From: Catellatospora sichuanensis
GTDB lineage: Bacteria > Actinomycetota > Actinomycetes > Mycobacteriales > Micromonosporaceae
Direction: 5' to 3'
Assembly (NCBI RefSeq): GCF_007483665.1
Contig: NZ_VIQO01000014.1
Coordinates: 288,855-352,854, forward strand
DNA length: 64,000 bases
Of this stretch, positions 58,651 through 64,000 are shown one piece after another (the stretch's first letter is position 1; every line of letters begins with the position of its first letter). Below the pieces are notes generated by a model. It did no database searches and was not told where the DNA came from. It worked only from the letters and a program-made list of their open reading frames with translations. The translations under genes were made by a program, and so were the position numbers.

Positions 58651-59438
58651 TGCCGACCACCACCGCACCGCCGGTCATGGCCCTGCGCTTCTACCGCTAC
58701 TGCTGGCTGCACTACCGGCGCAACTGGAAGGGCACCATCGTCATCAGCGTGGCCAACCCGCTGCTGTTCCTGATCGCCATCGGCGCGGGGCTGGGCACCC
58801 TGGTCGGCTCGGACCTCGCGGCCCTGGGCGGGGTGAGCTACCTGGCGTTCTTCGCCCCCGGCATGCTCGCCGCCGCGTCCATGCAGAACGGCATGATCGA
58901 GTCGGCGTTCCCGGTCAGCTACCACCGCATGCCGGGCCGGGCGTATCCGGTCGCGGTGGCGACCCCGCTCGAACCGGTCGACGTGCTCAACGGGCACGCA
59001 CTGTTCATGGCCGTGAAGGTCGCCATCGGCGCGGCCTCGTTCTGCGCCGTCATGTTCGCGTTCGGAGTCGCGACGTCGCCGCTGGCCGCGCTGGTGCTGC
59101 CCGCCGCGGCGCTGACCGGGTTCGCGTTCGCGATGCCGGTGACCGCCTGGGCGGTGACGCTGCCCGACGTACGCCCGGTGCAGACGCTGTTCAAGTGGGT
59201 GGTGATGCCGCTGTACCTGTTCTCCGGCACGTTCTTCGCCACCACGCAGCTACCGGAGGCGGCACAGCACCTCGTCGCGCTCACCCCGCTGTGGCACGGC
59301 GTCGAACTCTGCCGCACCCTCACCCTCGGCACCGCCACCTGGGCGGGCAGCCTCACCCACACCGCGTACCTGTCGGCCATGGCGCTGGCCGGTTACCTGA
59401 TCGCACGGCGCAACTTCCGCCGCCACCTGCACCCGTGA
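58650..59438 (+). CDS. ABC-2 type transporter permease 1
   Basis: A 262-residue permease with six predicted helices (NPLLFLIAIGAGLGTLVG, LAFFAPGMLAAASMQN, FCAVMFAFGVATSPLAALVL, MPLYLFSGTFFATTQLPEA). NodJ-like. Start ATG overlaps the previous stop by one base (TGATG), showing translational coupling. Confidence 0.87.
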   Translation: MPTTTAPPVMALRFYRYCWLHYRRNWKGTIVISVANPLLFLIAIGAGLGTLVGSDLAALGGVSYLAFFAPGMLAAASMQNGMIESAFPVSYHRMPGRAYPVAVATPLEPVDVLNGHALFMAVKVAIGAASFCAVMFAFGVATSPLAALVLPAAALTGFAFAMPVTAWAVTLPDVRPVQTLFKWVVMPLYLFSGTFFATTQLPEAAQHLVALTPLWHGVELCRTLTLGTATWAGSLTHTAYLSAMALAGYLIARRNFRRHLHP

Positions 59439-59446
59439 AGGGGACC

Positions 59447-60205
59447 ATGATGCCCGCCGCGCACGTGATCGTCCTGCGGCACCTGTGGGTGCTGCGCAAA
59501 GGCCGGCCGTGGAACCTCGCCGTCAACGGCGTGTTCGAACCGTTCCTCTACCTGATGTCCATCGGCGTCGGCATCGGACAGCTGATCGACGGCGACGGCG
59601 GCGCGGTCGCCTACGCCGCGTTCGTCGCGCCCGCGCTGCTGGCCACGTCCGCGATGAACAGCGCCATCGCGGAGACCACCGGCGCGGTCTGGTGGCGGCT
59701 GCGCTTCGAGAAGTTCTACGACGCGATCATCACCACCCCGCTGACCGTGCGCGACATCGCGTACGGCGAGATCGCCGCGTCGGTGCTGCGCAGCACCCTG
59801 TCCGCGGCCTGCTTTCTCGTCGTGATCGCCGCGTTCGGGATGGTCCACTCGTGGTGGGCACTGCTCGCGCTGCCTGCCTGCGTGCTGATCGCGTACGCCT
59901 TCTCCGCCGCCGGCATGGCCGCGATCACCGTGATCCGCGAGTTCCACCACCAGCAGTACCTGCAGCTGGTCATGCTGCCGATGTTCCTGTTCGCGACCAC
60001 GTTCTACCCGCTGTCGGTCTACCCCGCCGCGGTCCAGCCCGTCGTCGCCGCGCTCCCCCTCTACCAGAGCATCGAGCTCCTGCGCGGCCTCACCACCGGC
60101 CAGCTCGGCCCCGGCATGCTCGTCGCCGTCGGCTACCTGCTCGCCATGGCCGCCCTCGGCTCCTGGCTCGCCACCCGCCGCCTCTCCCGCCTGCTCCTCC
60201 CGTGA
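59447..60205 (+). CDS. ABC-2 type transporter permease 2
   Basis: A 252-residue permease with about six helices, similar in order to its neighbour (PFLYLMSIGVGIGQLIDG, AAFVAPALLATSAMNSAIAE, LVMLPMFLFATTFYPLSVYP). The two probably form a heterodimer with the ATPase. The ATG at 59447 has AAGGGG ahead; a GTG at 59435 overlaps the previous stop and is an alternative start. The operon ends at a perfect 17-bp hairpin. Confidence 0.87.
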   Translation: MMPAAHVIVLRHLWVLRKGRPWNLAVNGVFEPFLYLMSIGVGIGQLIDGDGGAVAYAAFVAPALLATSAMNSAIAETTGAVWWRLRFEKFYDAIITTPLTVRDIAYGEIAASVLRSTLSAACFLVVIAAFGMVHSWWALLALPACVLIAYAFSAAGMAAITVIREFHHQQYLQLVMLPMFLFATTFYPLSVYPAAVQPVVAALPLYQSIELLRGLTTGQLGPGMLVAVGYLLAMAALGSWLATRRLSRLLLP

Positions 60206-60206
60206 A

Positions 60207-60250
60207 TAAGGGCGCCTTCCGCATGCTCCGCGTTGCGGAAGGCGCCCTTA
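60207..60250 (+). terminator. Operon terminator, perfect 17-bp hairpin
   Basis: Arms at 60207-60223 and 60234-60250 with a 10-nt loop, 2 bp beyond the last permease stop. The AAGGGCGCCTT core resembles the AAGGGCACCTT core of the hairpin at 36.3 kb. Confidence 0.75.
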
Positions 60251-60579
60251 CCAACCTTGTCGAGGGTCCCGGCCTGCTCGCTGGCACCGCGGCAGGTCGT
60301 GCGGCGTTCCCGCACACGGCGAAGGGCGCCTCCTGCCGGAGACGCCCTTCAAGACCCTGGTGAGGTGCATGCCCCGAGCCCGCCCTCGCCGCTGCGGATC
60401 TGCACATGGTGGTGTGCTGTTCCCTGTGCGCCATCACATGTGCGCCATGGGGGCATACGTGGTGACCGGGGAGTCGAACCCCCGCGCTGCCCTTCGCGCG
60501 CCAGAGAAGGTGGACCGGAACCGCCGGCCCTCGGTAGTGCACGCCTCCGCAACGGCTACCTGCTGCACATCCCCAGGAG
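60251..60579. other. Intergenic region with a second hairpin and a tRNA T-arm-like piece
   Basis: About 330 bp with no supported gene. A second hairpin lies at 60321-60350 (13-bp arms, one mismatch). On the minus strand 60468-60484 forms a perfect tRNA T-arm (5-bp stem CGGGG/CCCCG with TTCGACT loop). No matching acceptor or anticodon arm was found within 100 nt, so it is not a whole tRNA gene. Confidence 0.45.
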
Positions 60580-61053
60580 TCAGTCCACGAGGTCGGCCTC
60601 CCAGTTGGCGCGTTGGATGTCGACGTCCACCTCGCGGATGTCGCGGGCGAGCCGGTCAGCCTGGGCTCGAAGATCGGCCACCGACAGCGCGCTGAGCATC
60701 TTCAGTTCCGAGCGCAGCTGGCGTACGGCCATGCCGCGCTGGTCACGGCCTGCGGCGGCGTCGGCCGCGGCGGTGATGACCGAGTGGCGCATACGCAGCA
60801 CGTCGCGACGGGCCAGCGCCTCGGTCAGGGTGAGGCCGCCGAGGGTGCTGACGGTGGCGTTGGTCCGATTGATCCGGCTGATCAGGGCCTCGAGCTCGGT
60901 CAGCACCTCGCCCGACTCGGCCAGCAGCGCCGCCGCGTCCTCAGCAGGCTCCTCGCCCTCCTGGTAGCGGGCACTGCCGGCGATCCGGGCACGCAGCTGC
61001 TCCACCCGGCGTACGGCGTCGGCGCGCAGCGCCAGGGCTTCGGCAAGCTTCAC
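60580..61053 (-). CDS. DIP1984 family protein
   Basis: A 157-residue, almost wholly helical protein (VKLAEALALRADAVRRVEQL, NRTNATVSTLGGLTLTEALA, LRAQADRLARDIREVDVDIQ followed by a short Trp-containing end), matching the DIP1984/septicolysin-like family of unknown role. It is likely a coiled-coil bundle. The GTG at 61053 has GGGGAGG at good spacing; the open frame upstream lacks a start signal. Confidence 0.85.
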   Translation of the reverse strand: MKLAEALALRADAVRRVEQLRARIAGSARYQEGEEPAEDAAALLAESGEVLTELEALISRINRTNATVSTLGGLTLTEALARRDVLRMRHSVITAAADAAAGRDQRGMAVRQLRSELKMLSALSVADLRAQADRLARDIREVDVDIQRANWEADLVD

Positions 61054-61399
61054 CGTGATACCTCCCCGTTTGATCAAGACGGTGAGACTATCGCGAAAGA
61101 CGCGCCGGTCGCGGCCCGTTTCCGCGCGCACACCGCGGACCGCCCGCTTGTGGCTATGCATCGACAGGTCTAACATCTCTGCCGGGAGCAGGGCACGCTA
61201 CCGCGCAATGGGCGAAACGGATGCACCGGGCATGCATTCGAGCCAGGCCGGTCAGGCGTCGACTCCGTCAACCACCGCACCGGGCCGAGACACATCGCGC
61301 CCGCGACGGCCACACGCCCCTCCGGCATCCGGCTGAACGTCCCCCGAATCACCGTGCCGGGCGTCCGCCCGGTCCACACCCATCCCTCGGGAGAGGCAC

Positions 61400-63667
61400 A
61401 TGCCCACACGTACCCGACGGCGGATCGCGGTGCTCGCCGCCGCCACCGTCACCGTCCTGACCGCGGGCGTCGTGACCGCGGTCAGCGCCCAGGCGGCCGC
61501 AGGCTGCCGCGTCGACTACGCCGTCACCAACCAGTGGGGCGGCGGCTTCGGCGCCAACGTCACCATCACCAACCTCGGCGACCCCGTCAACGGCTGGACC
61601 CTGACCTGGGCCTTCACCGCCGGGCAGGCCGTCACACAGCTCTGGGGCGGCAGCTTCACGCAGTCCGGTGCGAACGTGTCCGTCACCGACGCGGGCTACA
61701 ACGCACCCATCGCCACCAACGCGAGCACCGCCTTCGGCTTCAACGCCTCCTGGAACAACGCGTCGAACCCGGCCCCGGCGAGCTTCGCCCTCAACGGCAC
61801 CGCCTGCACCGGCGCGCCCGCGCCGACCTCGGCCGCACCGTCGCCGTCCGCGTCGGCGTCCCCGCGGCCGTCGGCTTCGCCGTCGGTGTCACCGTCGGCC
61901 CCCGCCTCGCCGAGCCCGTCGCCGTCCGGCCCGCCGCCATCCGGGGCCAAGCAGATGGAGGACCTCAACCGGGGCCTGGTCAGCGTCCGCTCCGGCAGCG
62001 CCAACCTGGTGTCCTGGCGGCTGCTCGGCACCGAGTCCTACAGCACCGGCTTCAACGTGTACCGCGGCGGCACGAAGGTGAACTCCTCGCCGATCACGAA
62101 CTCGACGAACTACCTGGACAGCGGGGCCGCGGCCGACGCCTCCTACACCGTGCGCGCCGTGGTCGGCGGCACCGAACAGGCCGCCTCGCCGACGTCGGTG
62201 CGCTTCACCGGCGGCAACTACCTCGACGTGCCGATCTCCGCACCGGCCAGCGGCTACTCCGCCAACGACGCCTCCGTCGGCGACCTCGACGGCGACGGCC
62301 AGTACGAGATCGTGCTCAAATGGGACCCCGACAACGCCAAGGACAACTCCCAGTCCGGCGTCACCGGCAACGTCTACGTCGATGCATACCGGCTCAACGG
62401 CACCCGCATGTGGCGCATCGACCTGGGCCGCAACATCCGCGCCGGAGCGCACTACACCCAGTTCCAGGTGTACGACTACGACGGCGACGGCCGCGCCGAG
62501 GTGGCCATGAAGACCGCCGACGCGACCCGCGACGGCGTCGGCACCGTCATCGGCAACGCCAGCGCCGATCACCGCAACTCCAGCGGCTACGTGCTGGCCG
62601 GGCCCGAATACCTCACCATGTTCAACGGCCTGAACGGCGCTGCCCTGTCGACCGTCAGCTACGAGCCGCCTCGCGGCACCGTGTCGTCCTGGGGCGACAA
62701 CTACGGCAACCGCGTCGACCGCTTCCTGGCCGGCACGGCATACCTCGACGGCGTACGTCCGTCGCTGATCATGTCGCGCGGCTACTACACCCGCTCCGTC
62801 ATCGTGGCCTGGGACTTCCGCAACGGCTCGCTCACCCGCCGGTGGACGTTCGACTCCAACAGCGCCGGCAGCCAGTACGCCGGCCAGGGCAATCACCAGC
62901 TGTCCATCGGCGACGTCGACGCCGACGGCCGCGACGAGATCATCTTCGGCGCGATGACGATCAACGACAACGGCACGCCGCTGTGGAACACCGGCCACGG
63001 CCACGGCGACGCCCTGCACGTCGGCGATCTGATCCCGAGCCGCGCCGGGCTCGAGGTCTACAAGGTCAGCGAGGATGCCAGCAAGCCCGCGACCTGGCTC
63101 GCCGACGCGCGTACCGGGCAGGTGCTGTGGAGCACCGCGGCCGCGGGTGACAACGGCCGCGGCGTCGCCGGGGACGTCTGGGCCGGCAACCCCGGCGCCG
63201 AGGCCTGGTCGTCGGCCGACTCGAACATGCGCAGCGCCAACGGCGGCGGCACGCTGGGCCGCAAGCCCGGCTCGGCCAACTTCCTGGTCTGGTGGGACGG
63301 CGACCCGGTACGCGAACTGCTCGACGGCACGCACATCGACAAGTACGGCACCGGCAGCGACGCCCGCCTGCTCACCGGCAGCAACGTCGCCTCGAACAAC
63401 GGCACCAAGTCCACGCCCGCACTGTCGGCCGACCTGTTCGGCGACTGGCGCGAAGAGGTCATCTGGCGCACCAGCGACAACACCGCACTGCGCATCTACG
63501 CCACCACCAACACCACCGACCGGCGCATCCACACGCTGATGCACGACCCGATGTACCGGGTCGCCATCGCCTGGCAGAACACCGCCTACAACCAGCCGCC
63601 GCACCCGAGCTTCTTTATCGGCGACGGCATGACCAGCCCAAACTCTCCAAACATCTACGTCAGATGA
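61400..63667 (+). CDS. Secreted rhamnogalacturonan lyase (PL11) with N-terminal CBM2
   Basis: A 755-residue exported enzyme. A signal peptide (RIAVLAAATVTVLTAGVVTA) leads into a family 2 carbohydrate-binding module (about 35-138, CRVDYAVTNQWGGGFGANVT to FALNGTAC). A Pro/Ser linker follows (about 140-183). The PL11 catalytic propeller starts QMEDLNRGLVSVRSG and carries repeated Ca-binding blades (VGDLDGDGQYEIVLKWDP, VYDYDGDGRAEVAMKTAD, IGDVDADGRDEIIFGAMT). It cuts the pectin backbone rhamnogalacturonan I by beta-elimination; CBM2 probably anchors it to cellulose or xylan in plant walls. The final blade ends NPIYV-type SPNSPNIYVR, so it is complete. Confidence 0.92.
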   Translation: MPTRTRRRIAVLAAATVTVLTAGVVTAVSAQAAAGCRVDYAVTNQWGGGFGANVTITNLGDPVNGWTLTWAFTAGQAVTQLWGGSFTQSGANVSVTDAGYNAPIATNASTAFGFNASWNNASNPAPASFALNGTACTGAPAPTSAAPSPSASASPRPSASPSVSPSAPASPSPSPSGPPPSGAKQMEDLNRGLVSVRSGSANLVSWRLLGTESYSTGFNVYRGGTKVNSSPITNSTNYLDSGAAADASYTVRAVVGGTEQAASPTSVRFTGGNYLDVPISAPASGYSANDASVGDLDGDGQYEIVLKWDPDNAKDNSQSGVTGNVYVDAYRLNGTRMWRIDLGRNIRAGAHYTQFQVYDYDGDGRAEVAMKTADATRDGVGTVIGNASADHRNSSGYVLAGPEYLTMFNGLNGAALSTVSYEPPRGTVSSWGDNYGNRVDRFLAGTAYLDGVRPSLIMSRGYYTRSVIVAWDFRNGSLTRRWTFDSNSAGSQYAGQGNHQLSIGDVDADGRDEIIFGAMTINDNGTPLWNTGHGHGDALHVGDLIPSRAGLEVYKVSEDASKPATWLADARTGQVLWSTAAAGDNGRGVAGDVWAGNPGAEAWSSADSNMRSANGGGTLGRKPGSANFLVWWDGDPVRELLDGTHIDKYGTGSDARLLTGSNVASNNGTKSTPALSADLFGDWREEVIWRTSDNTALRIYATTNTTDRRIHTLMHDPMYRVAIAWQNTAYNQPPHPSFFIGDGMTSPNSPNIYVR

Positions 63668-63692
63668 TCTCTCAGGCGGCCTGATTTCAAGA

Positions 63693-63840
63693 TCATGCCG
63701 TCGCCATGCCGTCAGGGCCGTCCCCGCCGAACAGATCGTCGATCGCGCGGCGGGTACGGTCCTGGCTAACTGGCATCAGATGGGCATAGACCCTGAGCGT
63801 GAACGCCGCGTTGGAGTGGCCCAAGTACTCAGAGAGCTAT
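63693..63840 (-). pseudogene. Truncated phage-type tyrosine recombinase, C-terminal fragment
   Basis: The minus strand translates to LSEYLGHSNAAFTLRVYAHL followed by MPVSQDRTRRAIDDLFG and a stop. This is the LGHS box with the catalytic His and Tyr of tyrosine integrases. The reading frame breaks just upstream (63841 onward), so about 340 residues of a normal integrase are missing. It lies 26 bp from the PL11 stop and converges on it. Confidence 0.8.
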
Positions 63841-64000
63841 TCACTCGATAGACATCGATTAACGGCCGGAGCGTTTGGTCAACCTGTGATCTGTCGGAAG
63901 TAGACACGACGACCCGTCCGCGGGTAGATCACCTGGCTTGTGACAACTCAACCGATCTTCGCGGACAGACCGCCACGGGTAGAGACTATGACGGGCCTGA
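63841..64000. other. Window end, mobile-element debris
   Basis: 160 bp of mixed composition adjoining the integrase fragment. A short minus-strand stretch reads RGGLSAKI, reminiscent of IS5-family transposases, but it is too short to call. Confidence 0.3.

Noticed and set aside
60440..60560. Complete tRNA gene
   Set aside because: Only the T-arm folds correctly; no partner for the acceptor 3' strand and no anticodon stem within 100 nt.
61889..63604. Minus-strand open frame opposite the PL11 lyase
   Set aside because: Val/Gly/Ala/Arg low-complexity antisense of a well-supported gene.

Overview
The window is chromosomal DNA from a very GC-rich, filamentous-type actinomycete. Third codon positions are almost always G or C. 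Many enzymes are secreted, with carbohydrate-binding and discoidin modules, and there is a SARP/AfsR-type regulator, a DIP1984-family protein and leaderless GTG starts. Micromonosporaceae is the best guess; this is inference, because no rRNA or species marker is present.

Layout. 0.1-6.7 kb: a glycosyltransferase and a giant secreted ThuA / sugar-dehydrogenase / discoidin protein. 7.1-11.3 kb: a VOC protein, a HelR-type RNA-polymerase-recycling ATPase, an FtsX-ectodomain lipoprotein and a small membrane protein. 11.5-17.3 kb: a SARP-type STAND regulator facing a secreted Calx-beta protein and an M4 metalloprotease. Both of those genes carry heptamer repeats of SARP type upstream. 17.4-22.6 kb: housekeeping and metabolic genes (a DapA-family protein with a divergent LysR regulator, a lactonase-like propeller, a phosphoesterase, a VOC protein).

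22.8-29.6 kb is a clear foreign island. GC content drops sharply and codon use changes. It holds two intact divergent genes: a 1450-residue caspase - NACHT/STAND NTPase - WD40 protein, built like a eukaryotic NLR/Apaf-1, and an alpha/beta hydrolase with a complete Ser-Asp-His triad. The left edge lies beside a truncated ORF and the right edge carries an IS256-family transposase remnant. This pair is the strongest candidate for an undescribed immune or cell-death system.

29.6-43.8 kb: DUF1152, AI-2E-family transporter, GH3 glucosidase, methyltransferase, two secreted proteins (one a metallophosphatase), MFS plus propeller operon, FUSC and an F420/flavin-type oxidoreductase. 43.8-44.8 kb: two adjacent immunity-type genes (Imm53 and SMI1/KNR4) without a toxin. 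45-52.4 kb: a BBE-type oxidoreductase, a two-gene envelope operon, and two duplicated septum-formation-type lipoproteins flanking an MFS exporter and its divergent ArsR-like regulator. 52.6-60.2 kb: a GH71/99-like secreted glycosidase, a kinase-fold protein, an HhH protein, an alcohol dehydrogenase and a three-gene ABC-2 exporter operon. 60.4-64 kb: a tRNA T-arm-like scrap, a DIP1984 protein, a CBM2-PL11 rhamnogalacturonan lyase and the severed C-terminus of a phage-type integrase.

Several convergent gene pairs are separated by long, nearly perfect inverted repeats that probably act as bidirectional terminators. Secreted polysaccharide-active enzymes are spread over the window (sugar dehydrogenase-like, GH3, GH71-like, PL11), which suggests a soil saprophyte that degrades plant or fungal polymers.
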